In this document: in pieces, positions 22,460-34,523 of the stretch
Layout of the letters: the number at the start of each line of letters is the position of its first letter
Numbering within the stretch: the stretch's first letter is position 1
Assembly: GCA_900491605.1 (NCBI GenBank)
Contig: UESW01004374.1
Coordinates: 622,825-686,824 of the forward strand
Source: Calamus simplicifolius
Taxonomy: Eukaryota > Streptophyta > Magnoliopsida > Arecales > Arecaceae
Reading direction: 5' to 3'
DNA length: 64,000 nucleotides
Notes under the pieces: generated by a model
Told to the model about the DNA's origin: nothing
What the model saw: the letters and a program-made list of their open reading frames with translations, nothing else
The model's database searches: none
Position numbers and translations under genes: made by a program

Positions 22460-23813
22460 CCCTATGGTAGCGGCAGTACTTGGCGGGATCTCTTCGGGTT
22501 GGGTTCCCTCGGAGAGGTACTGGTCGGGGAAGCTGGCGCTCTATCTCCATGAGGATTTGCGCCCGGGGCACAGTCAGCGGAGTGTAGCGATCGAATCGCC
22601 TGGGGGACTCCGGGAGCGATTCCTTGGCGGCAGCGGAGGGACTCTTTGGCGGCGAGGTGGACTTGGCCGACGGGCAGGGCGGTGTCTGTCGGGAGCTTTG
22701 GGCTCTTGCTTCTTCCTTGCCTGCTCAGCGCGGGCCACTCTCCGCGACTCCTCGACCCGAGCGTATTTGTCCGCAAGGGCCATCATATCAGACAGACATG
22801 GGGGGTAGCTGACTTCCATTGCCAAATAGAAGTCGCTCTCCTTTGAAACTCCCCCCGCTAGGGCGGACATAGCCACCTCATGATTAAGGTGGTCCACCTC
22901 CAACATGGCCTTGTTGAAACGGCCAAGATAATTTCTCAAGGACTCCCCCTCTCTTTGCTTGACTTCGGAGAGGGAGTCGGATCTCCGTCGGTGGCGGCGG
23001 CTGCTGACGAACTGGCCAATAAAAAGGTGGCTCAGCTCGTCGAATGAATCAATGGAACCCGGTTTCAAGGCGTTGAACCAGGTTCGGGCGGATCCTCTGA
23101 GGGTGGATGGGAAGGCTCGGCAGAGGATCGCATCAGATGCTCCGTGGAACATCATTATTGACCGGAAGCTGCTGAGATGGTCGTCCGGATCAGTGGAGCC
23201 GTGATAGGGCTCGACGGTTGGCAGCTTAACGTGGGAGGGAATCACTTCCTCCATGATCCCCTTAGAGAAAGGGATGCCCTGCTCTGCTTTGGGCTGAGGC
23301 AGATGGATCTGCTTGGCGGCGTCCAGCTCCTGACGCATTTCTTGGATCTGACGGCGGATCTCCTCCTCACCGGCTAGAGGAGGGCTGGGCGCGAGAACCG
23401 CAAGGATGGCGTCGAATCATGGTGAGACGTCGCCGGAGAGAGGGAGCGGGCTCGCCGAGATCTGGGAAGATCTCTATCGTAACCGGTTCGAGGGACCGGT
23501 TTGTCCCCCCTGGGGCGATGTGGGGGATCCGCTGATTCATGCGGATCAGAGAGGAGGTTGCCGGCGAAGAAGAAGTCGCCGTTTCTTTCTGGGGATGTGA
23601 AGCAGGAGGAGGTGCAAGACGCTCCTGGACCAGGTGGGTAAGAGCCTGGACTTGCTGGACCAGCGTAGCAAACTGGTCCTGGGTCACCGGAATGGCAGGC
23701 GGCGACGGAGTCTCGACAGGCGGGGGTTGTGGCGCTGTGGCGCCAGTCGGATCAGGCCTCTGGGAGGCGACCTGATCTTGAGCATCAGAGGTTCCTCTCT
23801 TCCGGTTGGCCAT
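22460..23813 (-). pseudogene. Gypsy H gag
   Basis: Structural protein of the particle. It starts with an ATG at 23813, 84 bases after the primer site, and reads MANRKRGTSDAQDQVAS. A Pro-rich N-terminal part is followed after a frameshift (near 23350) by a capsid-like region with EPYHGSTDPDDHLSSF, AFPSTLRGSARTWFNAL and EGESLRNYLGRFN. A basic Arg/Pro-rich tail precedes a finger of the form C-x2-H-x4-H-x4-C (CRYHREHGHDTEEC, about 22470), which replaces the usual CCHC knuckle in this group. Two frame changes make it non-functional as it stands. Confidence 0.8.
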
Positions 23814-23877
23814 CAGAGAGGTTCTTCTCCGGATTAAGATCCTTGTCTCCTTTTTTCAAGTTTTATGGGACTTGAGG

Positions 23878-23897
23878 CCCTTCCTCTAGCGCCAATC
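23878..23897 (-). other. Gypsy H primer-binding-site region
   Basis: On the minus strand the 5' LTR ends CGGCAACA and is followed by GATTGGCGCTAGAGGAAGGG. The GATTGGCG start is shared with Gypsy C and element F. Confidence 0.55.
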
Positions 23898-25128
23898 TGT
23901 TGCCGCCGGGATCCGTCCTCCGACTCGGGCGCGGTCGATCCTCAGGGAGTGGGGTGCGGCGGACCTGCAAAACAGGAAGCCCACACGCGGAGGGACGCCG
24001 GGGGTGGTCCTCCGCGGAAGGCCCTCCGACGCTCAAGTCAGTGAGGAAGGAATCGGCGATCAACCAGACAATGAGGAGGTGGATCTCTCCGGGAGACCTC
24101 TCCAGGGGGCGGCCAATCGGAGCTCTAGGAGGCAGAGCGCCGACGAGCTGCCGGAAGAGAGGAATGACCCAGAGTTTTTGTGCGTCAAGAGTCGCGTACC
24201 TGAGGGAATCTGCCAATCTGATATTTATAGACTGTCACCTGGGGACTTGAGCGTCTTCTGGAAGGTCTGAGGTTGTTACGATACGGGGGTAGACAGAATC
24301 AGGCCGTTGTGGGGCCGTTAGAATCCACGCCTTGTCTGTTAAGGGATCGACGGCTGGGAGAGCTCCTTGATGTCTTGGGATCTGGGTGAGTAGACCTGGG
24401 GCGGTTACAATAGGTCTTAGGCCACGTCTCAACATGATTCCCTGCTTGAGCTCTCCCGCGTCAGGTTCCGCGGAGGTAGACGTCGGGGCGTGGATCGCTA
24501 GGTAGCAGCGGGCTACGGAAGCCCGGAGGAGGCCGAGCTACGGAAGCCCGGAAGAGGCCGAGCGGAAGCCCGGAAGAGGCCGAGCTACGGAAGCCCGGAA
24601 GAGACCGAGCTAGGGAAGCCCGGAGAGGCCGAGCTACGGAAGCCGGAGGAGGCCGAGCTACGGAAGCCCGGAGGAGGCCGAGCTACCGGAAGAGGCCGAG
24701 CTACGGAAGCCCGGAGGGGCCGAGCTACGGAAGCCCGGAGGCCGAGCTACGAAGCCCGGAAGGGGCCGAGCTACGGAAGCCCGGAGGAGGCCGAGCTACG
24801 GAAGCCCGGAAGAGGCCGAGCTGCGGAAGCCCGGAAGAGGCCGAGCGAAGCCGGAAGAGGCCGAGCTACGGAAGCCCGGAAGGGGCCGAGCTACGGAAGC
24901 CCGGAGGAGGCCGAGCTACGGAAGCCCGGAAGAGGCCGAACTGCGGAAGCCCGAAAGAGGCCGAGCTACGGAAGCCCGGAAGAGACCGAGCTAGGAAGCC
25001 CGGAAGAGACCGAGCTACGGAAGCCCGGAGGAGGCCGAGCTAGGGAAGCCCGGAAGGAGACAGTAGGAGGGGGTTAGCCTTAGCCGCCTTGCACGGATAT
25101 CAATGCAATGACGATTTTACCCCCAACA
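23898..25128 (-). repeat. Gypsy H 5' LTR
   Basis: On the minus strand it begins TGTTGGGGGTAAAATCG (25128) and ends GGCGGCAACA (23898), 1231 bases. A TATA box (CTATAAATAT) lies at 24221-24230. The first half of the LTR is taken up by a tandem array (24505-25060). No second copy exists in the window. Confidence 0.7.
24505..25060 (-). repeat. ~22-25-bp tandem array in Gypsy H LTR
   Basis: More than twenty imperfect units of CTACGGAAGCCCGGAAGAGG plus CCGAG, with frequent one- to seven-base deletions. It lies in U3 upstream of the TATA box. Its sequence differs from the two arrays in the H interior. Confidence 0.85.
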
Positions 25129-26313
25129 GAAGGCTTCATTTTTCAAAAATGCTTAAGCATTTATAATTGGCTAGCTCAATCTAGAATCGAACCCTTTAAA
25201 TCAGACTCAAAAAATTTAGTTTTCTTAATAGTTAGAAATAATTTTATATGTAAAACTCCCAACTAGTGACAATATACTTCAGCCGTGGAGTAAGAATTTC
25301 TTTTTTTTTTAGATAACCAACTTCCAACTAGCGATAATTCCTTGAGACTTTCAGAACAGTGATTCATCCCATTGTGAGATCTCTTTCGAGACGTCGTCAC
25401 CGTCAAAGACGATAGATAGCATGGTTTGAGAATGGGAAATGCATGATGCGGACTATGGTGTAACAAGCCAATGCTTGCTGCCTGTGCACGTCTATGAGCA
25501 ATAAAATTCTGTTTTTTTTTTTTTTTTACTGTTGCACTCATAGATAGATAGAAAAAATACTATCCATGGATAAGTGTACGGAATAGAGTTTGTCCACTAG
25601 CTATCCCTAGAAAAATATTCCTTGGCTATCCCATTGATCATATCAAATGCAAAAAGATAAATCTATAGGACAACATTTTTTTAACTCTTATTTGGAGGAA
25701 TAACCAGCTATTCCTGCATTTTCTAGGGAATAAATTGAGGAGATATCTCATGGTTAACCATGGATTATCCCTTTGGTTAACCAGCTATCCCTCATAGTTA
25801 TGGTTTTTGGGAATAACAGGGGATATCCAGGATATCCCCTCTTATTCCCTATTTCAAATACTACCTAAGTTATCTTTTGTTGGCAGACTTGTAATTTTAA
25901 AAAAATACTTATTCCTTCAACTATCCCTGGATAAATGCTATCATGCACATTTATCCAGAAATAGCTTTTGAGCTATCAAACTACCTTACCAATCTTTGCT
26001 TGCAGAGATGCTCTACATAATATGTACGTTAGCGGCCATACCTGAATCATTATGGTTTTCTTCTTAAATATTATTATTATCTAAATATTTTATTATTGCG
26101 TGCTAGCTAATCAAATTGTATCAGTATCATCTTATATTGAGAATACACACCCTCATTAACCAAGCCCCTCCACAAAAAATGGCTCAGTTCGCCATTACTT
26201 AATCCAGCTTAATTTTAAGCTTATTCATGCTCCCGTGAAGGCTATTTTATGAATTTAGCATGTCTATGATGTAAGAACCTTTTTTTTTTTTTTTGCGTTA
26301 GAAGATTAGCTAT
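25129..26313. other. Unassigned sequence with hairpins, between Gypsy H and element E
   Basis: AT-rich DNA with three long T-runs (near 25292, 25512 and 26279). A near-perfect 20-base inverted repeat with one-base loop is at 25809-25849, and GGTTAACCATGG/GGTTAACC palindromes lie near 25753-25788. Repeated TATCCCT/GGGATA words across 25550-25980 suggest a decayed MITE, but I find no clean terminal repeats or TSD. No gene is visible. Confidence 0.45.
25809..25849. repeat. 20-bp inverted repeat with one-base loop
   Basis: The left arm GGGAATAACAGGGGATATCC pairs with the right arm GGATATCCCCTCTTATTCCC with one mismatch. Confidence 0.85.
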
Positions 26314-27574
26314 TGTTCGCATAAAATAATTTGTAAGCGCACAGAATCATAACAAGTAATAAAGTATTTTTAGAAAAGGATGTCGAATCCATAGAGATTA
26401 ATTATGTTATTGAATACCGAAATTCACTAAATTAATTACTATTTAAAAAATTAAATTTAAATAAAACATTCTACTATAAAATTATTTAATCTAAAAAATA
26501 ACAGAATGTACAAATTTAAACGTGTAAAAATATGATAAGAATAGATCTAGAGCAATTGATTTCACCTAACAAATCACACTCAATTTATTCTTCTTAATTA
26601 TTAAATTTTAATAATCCTATATTGATGATTAAAAATTTCTTAATTATTAAATATCTTCTCTCGAACGATATCAAAAATATCTCCAACTAACAACTCCATA
26701 TCTCTATATGAATTTAATTAATTAGAGACTCATTATTCACCTTAAATTTTTTAAAAATTTCATTAATCTCTACTTTTGCTCAACTAATGGTGTTTAATTT
26801 TAGATTTAAAATAACAAATCACCTCTCGGTCTCATTGTAATTCAATTGATCAAATAATAAATTATAAGAATTAATCATAAGAAATAACAAATCACATCTC
26901 GGTCTCATTGTAATTCAATTAATTAAACAATAAGTTGTAAGTATGAATCATAAGAATTAAACACTCAATCATGAAAATATTAAAAATAAAATAACTAATA
27001 AAATAAATTATGTGTTCATTGATAGATTACATCAATGCTTTAGAAAAAAAATTAGTTCATAATAAAAGCAAAAAGAAAACTAAAGTCCATGGGAAGCAAT
27101 TGATGAACGTGCAACTTCAAAAACTCTAAAAGTCGATCTCTAGCTCTCTATCTCTTTACGCTAGGTTAAAGACTTGCTGCTTCTTTTTATAGTTGAAGAA
27201 ACTGTGGCTAGATGAATACAATGCATCGCCTACGGATGGGTAAGGATTAAATTTTTTCCATTTGAAATATGGTGTTGCCGTGTTGAAGACGCGCTGAAAA
27301 CGCTTGGAGTCCGTTGGAAAAAACCATCGCGTGAAAGGAGTCCCACTTTACCGCTTTAAGTCCTCTTGCATGCGAGTCTTCACTGCCTGGTGGAGTTTGT
27401 TGCCAAATGCTCCCCCTCGCGTGGATTTGTTTCACCATTTGAAGGAGTCTCGTTGCCACCTTATCAAGTTCCGTTGGAGAAAACATGCGGAGGAACTCGG
27501 ACGCACCCATCACGTCAATGTCTTCATGCTGCTATCAGGGTTCATCACGTGGAGTTCCAATTGGTTGTTGCAAC
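26314..27574 (-). repeat. Element E left LTR (3' LTR)
   Basis: On the minus strand it ends TTTATGCGAACA (26314). From 26394 it matches 57864-58918 closely, through the phrases ATTAATTATGTTATTGAATA, CGGTCTCATTGTAATTCAAT and GGAGTCCCACTTTA. Its first 80 bases are missing in the right copy, and the part after 27420 has no counterpart there. Copia D interrupts it at 27574; a remainder probably continues from 31221 to about 31300, where the outer edge is uncertain. Confidence 0.6.
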
Positions 27575-28172
27575 TGTTGGAAATCTAGTATATTTCAATA
27601 TTCAAAAAACTTTTTGACTTGATAAGTCTGTTTATCTGATACGTCGTTATCAATCGGTAGGGATAAGTCTTTTTGATTTGTTGACTAATCTTTTGACTTA
27701 TACGTTTCTACGTACGTGATAAGTCTTTTGTTGACCGACCATTGGACTAATTCAACCCGTTGGTAGATTGATTCGTCGCTCTCAACCGGTGCGTGCTTCT
27801 TTATAAATTCGAAGCAAAGCCAGTGTTTAATTTATTCAATTCAAATCTTGCTTTCCATCATTATCCAGAGATCTATTTCTTCGTCCTTATTCAGTCCAGA
27901 GATTCATTCTTTTGCTCCGTTCTTATCCAAAGAGAAGGAACTCATTCGGTTGTTCATCCTCTTCTGACATTGGTGTGTGCATGCATGTTAGAAGACTCTG
28001 CTGTTGTATCCTGGAGGGTAGTCGTGCTCTAATCTTCTGCACCAAGATATTATCTCCGAGAGGCGCGAATCTACTCTTAAGGATAGTGTCGTGAATGCCA
28101 CAACATCTTCTCAAATACATTCAAATAGATAAATCATCCCGGGTACTATCTTTTCCTCAAACTTATCCAACA
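27575..28172 (+). repeat. Copia D 5' LTR
   Basis: Starts TGTTGGAAATCTAG and ends TTATCCAACA. TATA box (TTATAAATTC) at 27801-27810. Confidence 0.85.
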
Positions 28173-28211
28173 ATCTTAAGAGTAGATTATGGACTCTATA
28201 ATGGTTGCTGC

Positions 28212-28410
28212 TACTAAGTCCTTTCCCGATACATCCAAGATTGAGCAATTTACTGGTTCCTATTATAAACATTGGCAAAAAAATTATTTTCAATATTAGA
28301 TATTTATAATATAGCATATGTTTTGACTGATCCTAAACCTGAGAAAGAGGAGGACCTTTTAAATTGAGAAAAGGCTAACAGATTATGTAAGCATTTGCTG
28401 ATCAAATATC
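28212..28410 (+). pseudogene. Copia D gag N-terminal fragment
   Basis: An ATG at 28202 opens a frame with FPDTSKIEQFTGSYYKHWQK, the usual N-terminal gag pattern (target-binding 'F.G.NY..W' block) of Copia elements. It stops after about 30 codons; a second frame carries on with VLTDPKPEKEEDLLN. Homology ends near 28410. Confidence 0.6.
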
Positions 28411-29380
28411 CGCTTATCTAGTCCTTTTTTCTTTTCTAGTTGTTGCCGGCGGTGAAAACGCAGCGGTTCATGCTACGGTTGTCATGTTTTTATATACAAG
28501 TTGATAGCATGTTAATTGATTGATTTATTGATGAGTGCTTTTTCCCCCCTTAATTTTGTGGTCCCCTTTCTTCCAATTTGCTTGTGTCCACAGCTTGTTT
28601 GGAGTGTTCATGCGATTTGTTAGACTGGTTATATCTATTAGGGTCTTTTCCACAAAGTTTGGAATATTACGGCTTCATCATGGCAAATTATAACTAGGAA
28701 TGTGACGTCTTCTATGCCAACCCTGCGGTGATACCACTTCTCTAGTTTGTGATATATTATTTTTCGGTATATTAATTTATCAAGATTATTTTAACAACAA
28801 ACCAAGCACTTTAGTAATATTAATGAGCCATAGCATGGAGAAATATGGATAAGAAATACAAGGGTACCCCAACACAAAGGCATTGTCATTGCTACAGTTA
28901 GCAACAAAGGATGGGCCTTGGCACAACCGTAAGATTGCTTCTTTATGATCCAGGTATCATGGGTTTAAAACATGAGGAGAGCCTCTCCACACATGGAGGT
29001 AAGACTGGATATATTTGAGTCTCCTTGGTACCCATGGTGGTGGGAACCTCATATACTGGGGCGCTTCTCTTTTGGCAAGAGGCCACACTCAATTTATGCT
29101 ATTGGCTGTCCGAGTATAGCTGTGTATTAACACTACATATGGCCATTTGTCCATGCCACTGTTTCAAGGTAATTATTTTCAATATATATATATATATATA
29201 TCTTTTTATTTGTATTAACTGATTATTGAATGTGATAGCTCATGATATATGTGGAAAAATAAATCATCATAATCCAAGGCAACAATATTATTAAATTATA
29301 TTAATTAATGTTCACCAAAGTGACTTAATTAATTAAATTTCAATAATAATAAAGTTGGTGTTTTAGAGATAAACAATGGT
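28411..29380. other. Unassigned stretch in Copia D interior
   Basis: No gag, protease or integrase motif is recognisable here. A TA dinucleotide run lies at about 29182-29200. It is either a decayed internal region or filler DNA replacing pol. Confidence 0.4.
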
Positions 29381-30010
29381 GTCTTACAATCTAAATATGC
29401 TCAAATTATTGGTAGTCTTATGTATTTGATTAACTGCACTCGACCTGACATTGCTTATGCTGTAGAAGACTAAGCAGATATACCCAATGTTCTAATAAGG
29501 ATTATTGGATTGCATTACAAAGAGTGCTTAGATATTTGAAAGGAACCATGAACTATGGTTTAATATATTGTGGGACTCCTAGAGTATTAGAAGGGTATTG
29601 TGATGCTAACTGAATTTCAGACTCTAATGAGATGAAATCCACTAGCAGATATGTGTTTACCCTTGGAGGAGGAGCAGTATCATAGAAATCATCTAAGCAA
29701 ATTGTATAGCTTGGTCTACATGGAATCCGAGTTTATTGCCTTGGAGAAGGCTGGTACTGAGGTTGAATGGCTCAGGAATCTTTTGATAGATCTTTCCATT
29801 TGGATGAGACTAGCTCCATCTGTATCTATACATTGTGATAGTCAGGCTGCCATAGCTATAGCTAAAAACAAAATTTATAATGGGAAGAGTAGACATATAC
29901 GTTTAAGACATAATATTGTGAGGCAGCTTATTAATGATGGAGTAATATTTTTGGATTATGTAATGTTAGAATTGAATTTGGCCGATCCTCTGACAAGCCT
30001 CTAAGCAGAA
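29381..30010 (+). pseudogene. Copia D RT end and RNase H
   Basis: The reading carries IIGSLMYLINCTRPDIAYAV, the end of Copia RT, then LRYLKGTMNYGL and GYCDAN. RNase H follows with ESEFIALEKAGTEVEWLRN, IHCDSQAAIAIAKN and SRHIRLRHNIVRQL, ending ADPLTSL and a stop at 30002-30004. Stops and a frameshift near 29690 break it. Confidence 0.8.
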
Positions 30011-30633
30011 AGCTTGTGAGCAATACATTGAAGGAAATGGGATTATACCTAGATCAAAAGTTGAAGTGATGGTAACCCAACCTTCATGAACGGAGATCCT
30101 GGGAAGAAGGTTCATATGGGAAAAAATTCACTGGACAACTTGGAGTATACTATTATAATTATTTATATTGTAAATCCCTTTCTATGGTGTGAGATAGTAT
30201 TCTGCAGTGTTTAGGTTGAACTAATATGTGAAGTTCTTAATGGAAGTTATAGCCTAATTTGGGTGGTATACAAAACTGTAGTGTATACTTGATGACAATC
30301 CACCTATATAAGTATTGAGGTAGTGGCCGCTTCATATGAGACTTAGGTGGGATCTCTAGAGCACTCATGAATATCCAGGTAGACGCATGGCCGAAACGTG
30401 TCAACCCGCTTGAACAACCGAAATCTGAGAGATGGAATGTGAGTTATAAGTCAATGATCCAATAAAAGAAGGATTGGTTCATAGAAACTTAATTTCACCA
30501 ACCTTTTATGGATTACACTTGTTTTCTCTATGCCTGGTTCATAGTCACATAGACACCATGGCTTATGCATTACATTCTTAAAGTTCCTTCAAACTCTGTC
30601 TTGTCTTTTTTGTATATTGAAATAGTGGGGGAT

Positions 30634-31220
30634 TGTTGAAAATCTAGTGTATTTCAATATTCAAAAAACCTTTTTGATTTGATAAGTCCATTTATCTTAT
30701 ACGTCATTAACAATCGGTAGGGATAAGTCTTTTTGATTTGTTGACTAATCTTTTGACTTATACGTCTCTACATACATGATAAGTCTTTTGTTGACCGACC
30801 ATTGGACTAATTCAACTCGTTGGTAGATTGATTCGTCGCTCTCAATCGGTGCGTGCTTCTTTATAAATTCGAAGCAAAGCCGGTGTTTAATTTATTCAAT
30901 TCAAATCTTGCTTTCCATCATTATCCAGAGATCCATTCCCTTGTCCTTATCCAGTCAGAGATTCATTCTTTTGCTCCGTTCTTATCCAAAAGAAGGAACT
31001 CATTCAGTTGTTCATCCTCTTCTGACATTGGTGTGTACACGCCTGTTAGAAGACTCTCCTGTTGTATCCTGGAGGTAGTCGTGCTCTGATCTTCTGCACC
31101 AGATATTATCTTCGAGAGATGCGAATCTACTCTTAAGGACAGTATGCACGCCATAGTATCTTCTCAAATATATTCAAATAGATATCCCGGGTACTATCTT
31201 TTCCTCAAACTTATCCAACA
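30634..31220 (+). repeat. Copia D 3' LTR
   Basis: Starts TGTTGAAAATCTAG after the purine tract AATAGTGGGGGAT (30621-30633) and ends TTATCCAACA. TATA box at 30861-30870. Confidence 0.85.
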
Positions 31221-31299
31221 GCAACAAATCACTGCGTGAAGGATTCTCTTGCACTGCTGCCAGCTCATCGCATGGAGGAGTCCTACTTGGTTGTTGAAT

Positions 31300-32130
31300 A
31301 TCTTAGTTTGTTGGGATGTCATCTAGCACAAAAGGAACATCTACATGTATTCTTGAGAGGACAACCCAGTTGCTGTTATTCTTCGGATCCAGCTCAAGAA
31401 GTCAGGAGGTAGCAAGCTGGGTTAAGCTCAGTGTAACCACACATCCGACATGAATTAAGGAATGTACTCCAAATAGCAACATTTGGCTTCAAATGCATAC
31501 TTTCAATGAATTCAAGAGCCTCCTCCAGTGACCAGCCCTACATAGTAGATCAACCATGCATCCATAATGCTCATGCTTCACAAAAACATCACCATTTTCC
31601 TTCAACAGCGATCTGAAATAGCACCAACCTTCGCTCACCAGACCTCCATGACAAAAGCTGAAATCATGGTAGTCCAAAGAACTGGATCTCTTGAATGCAT
31701 TATTTTGAAAACAAGCTCAGCTGAACGAAGACATCCACACTTTGCATACAGATCCACCAATGCATTTCTGACAACTAAATTTGATTCGAGGCCACTTTTT
31801 ACAATGCATGCATGTATATGAATCCCTTGTTGCATCGAGGCTAAAGCAGAACATGCATGAACACAGATAGAATAAGAAAAGTCATCAGGCCTTGCTCCAC
31901 TTGAAACCATGACTGCCAAGAGCTTCAAAGCTTCTTCAGCACGTTCACAATAAAGATATCCCACATCATTGCATTCCAAGATACAATGTCTTTCACCCTC
32001 ATGGAATCAAATAGCCTCTGAGCAGAGGAAAGGCAACGACACCGACAATACATGTCAAACAAACAGTTCTGCACGACGATTTCAAAAATGTTTTTTTAAG
32101 CACCTGTGCGTGGATTTTGTTCGCGTTTTG
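31300..32130 (-). pseudogene. PPR (pentatricopeptide repeat) gene fragment with E domain
   Basis: PPR proteins are organellar RNA-binding factors. The minus strand reads KIHAQVLKK, then NCLFDMYCRC, SAQRLFDSMRVKDIVSWNAM, GARPDDFSYSICVHACSAL, HACIVKSGLESNLVVRNALV and LYAKCGCLRSAELVF, typical P/L/S repeats of the PLS class. It continues into HYGCMVDLLCRAGHW, PNVAIWSTFLNSCR and LELDPKNNSNWVVLSRI, which is the E domain of editing-type PPRs. At least four frame breaks separate these pieces and the N-terminus is missing, so it is a pseudogene. It is colinear with the minus-strand E element and lies between its protease remnant and left LTR. It may be a captured host fragment or simply flanking DNA. 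Confidence 0.8.
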
Positions 32131-32475
32131 CATCACCTTTGCGCTGCTTCTATTTTATTCCCCTTCTATATTTATTCAAGATGAAAAGTAAATAAAAAAA
32201 TAAATTAATTAAACTCAAAATAAATTAAAAACTAGCTAATATCGTTATGAAAGTATATGAATTAAATGGTCAGATTTACGCTGGTAGAGATGTTGGCTGA
32301 TATAGTTTTAAGTTTTTCACTTTTGGTTGCATTGAAGGAGGAAAAATTGGTGTAGCCTCAAATATCTTTCACACTCTTAAACTTTTTCATCATTAATTCA
32401 ATAGATATAGAGCGAGTAAGAAATACCTCAAGTGGTAGCTTTAGAAAATTATCTACATAAGTCTCGTCAGCCATG
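32131..32475 (-). pseudogene. Element E protease 3' part (downstream of Copia B)
   Basis: Minus-strand sequence directly next to the Copia B target reads MADETYVDNFLKLPLEVFL, which continues the Athila-type protease/RT linker after the piece at 42087-42209. It fades near 32300. 32131-32300 is AT-rich without recognisable coding. Confidence 0.45.
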
Positions 32476-32480
32476 ATCAC

Positions 32481-34509
32481 TGTTGAAATTGTATCCTAAA
32501 GCCAATCATTTGATGATTGTGCTAATATAAATTATATATAAATTGATATATTAATAAAAGTTATTTGGCAGTTTATTCATTACAAGAACATCTTCTTAAT
32601 ACTCCTGATTGTAATGAAGCCCATAGGATCTTCCTTCACGATAAAGGTCCTAAAAAAGGATCGCGACCATATGATATACTATGACAGGGCCATAGTACTA
32701 TCAATTATAGACGTTGTATATCATATTTGTTGGTTATCCTCTTAACCAAGGAGTGTAGAGACACTGGTCTGACATACAGGTGAAAGTGTAGGAGTACATT
32801 TCACCGAACATGACTCATTTTCGGATACTCTACTATCAAGAGTTAATCCGAGAAGATATAGGTATAAGTATCCTTCAGACCTGAAGATCACAACTAGTGG
32901 CTTACAAGGAACTCATTGTACTTAGGTGCCGGACCACCTGGATTTCTAATCCAGCTACGAAAGGTTACTGGGTGCAGTCAAGTACTTATGGTAGTCAGTT
33001 GTGGATCAAGATGGAATATGACCTATCCCGTTAAAAGGAGAAATGCTTGTGTTTCAATTTAGCAAGACCTTGGCCAAGGCACTTCATGTGAAAGTCACAT
33101 GATCACTAAAATTGAAATCACTTTATGGATTTGCTATTTAGAGTTGACAGGCTCTTAAGCCATCCTTAGCATTTGTGGTCAAGAGGATGAATTATACGGT
33201 AACTGTTTCTTAGGGTTCTTGGAGTTTGCTCGGCAACTCTTCGACCTATCCGGACGTCGGTTCCATTGCTAGATGGGCACATCGATTAGTATAGAAAGTT
33301 GTTTCTATGCTACCGGCTTAGGTTTGAACCTAGAGAGTCACACGCATAGAAGTTTCCTAGGATGATCTGTTTGCTGATCAACGATTGAGAATCATATATG
33401 ATTTAATTAATCAATTTGATTGATTGAATTATCTCAATTGGGTTAAGTACAATTGAATAAGATTCAATTTGGTTTAAGTCTATTAGAAGGACTAGTCAAT
33501 TTCAAATATTGATTTAAAATTAGACTTGATTTGGATTTAAATAGATTCAGGACTAGCCAAATTTGATTTGGGCTAGGACCATGATTTATGTGGGTTCAGT
33601 CCAATAAATTCAGATTAGCTTAAATCAAAAACTAAACCCAAACCTCTCGCATAAGTCTGAGAGATTAAATTCACATATAGAATTTAATGTCTTGCATTAA
33701 TCTTCTCCAAACAATTCCGTCGGAATTCTAAAGTGTTAGAATTTATATGGAATAAATGCGCCTCTTTGTATTAACCAAGCGCTAGGTTCGATGACTCTTT
33801 GGTTTTTATCAACATCGAATTAACCAAGCGCTACGGTTCGATGACTCTTTGGTTTTTTACCGAACGTCGGAATTAACCAAGCGCTACGATTCGATGTCTC
33901 TTTGGTTTTCACCAAGCGGCGGAATTCTAAATGTTAGAATTTAATGGGCTGGCTAAAAAGAGACTATAAATAGAGGACATCCTCACCAGATTATACAGAA
34001 GAGAAAAACAACACACGATATGTCGTGAATTGATTTTCTAAAGAATTAGAATAGAAAATCCTGGTGATTCTCGTGCTAACGGAAGTGTGGAGGATCCTAG
34101 AAGAAGAATTCAAGTGGGAGGATTCAAGATCGGCAAAGTCATTTTTTGCGAGCTAGCACTTCCGGGAATCCGATCATTCGAGGCTTCGCGTGGATGATAC
34201 TAGAGGCCGGACGATTGAATGGCTGCAGAGCATAAAAGGATTTACCAATTGCCTTTAAGGTAAGTGATATGATCCCTAGATCTTAAGGCATGCTTCAAGA
34301 TAAGAAGTATGACTTCTTGCCTTGAAGATCAAGATATGATCTTGATAGTTTTATTTATATGCATATTTTGGATCAATCGATCCTATATACAAGCAAAGAT
34401 ATGATCTTGATGCATTTAGATAGATTAGTATGTAATCTTTAAATTTCCGCATTGATAATTGTTATCAATTTTTTAAAACATGCATGCCTCGGAGATTGTT
34501 TCTCCTTCA
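32481..34509 (+). repeat. Copia B 5' LTR
   Basis: Starts TGTTGAAATTG, ends TCTCCTTCA. TATA box (CTATAAATAG) at 33964-33973, preceded by about four units around AACCAAGCGCTACGGTTCGA (33720-33940) that are also present in the 3' copy and, in diverged form, in Copia A. Confidence 0.9.
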
Positions 34510-34511
34510 AA

Positions 34512-34523
34512 TGGTATCAGAGC
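34512..34523 (+). other. Copia B primer-binding site
   Basis: TGGTATCAGAGC lies two bases after the LTR. This is the exact complement of the plant initiator tRNA-Met 3' end. The leader then runs to gag at 36095 with no other feature seen. Confidence 0.9.

Larger units (their letters stand above)
15775..25128 (-). mobile_element. Gypsy H: Tat-type Ty3/Gypsy element lacking its 3' LTR
   Basis: The minus strand reads, from right to left: 5' LTR (25128-23898), primer site (23897), gag, protease, RT, RNase H, a second RNase H, integrase (ending 18452), a tandem array, a plus-strand gene and another array. Dual RNase H, the gag finger type and the antisense gene place it in the Tat lineage. The left end joins the Copia leader at 15774/15775 with no LTR, so the 3' LTR has been lost or was deleted with the junction. 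Frameshifts split gag-pol into several frames. Confidence 0.8.
27575..31220 (+). mobile_element. Copia D: internally deleted Copia element with both LTRs
   Basis: LTRs of 598 and 587 bases flank a 2.46-kb interior, all within the duplicated target GCAAC (27570-27574 and 31221-31225). The interior keeps the gag N-terminus and the end of RT/RNase H. Protease, integrase and most of RT are gone, so it could only have moved with enzymes from another copy, or was deleted after insertion. Confidence 0.85.

Noticed and set aside
25263..25541. 92-codon minus-strand frame with a poly-Lys start
   Set aside because: The Lys run comes from a T-tract on the plus strand; there is no recognisable domain.
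29182..29200. TA dinucleotide run
   Set aside because: Simple microsatellite with no further structure.
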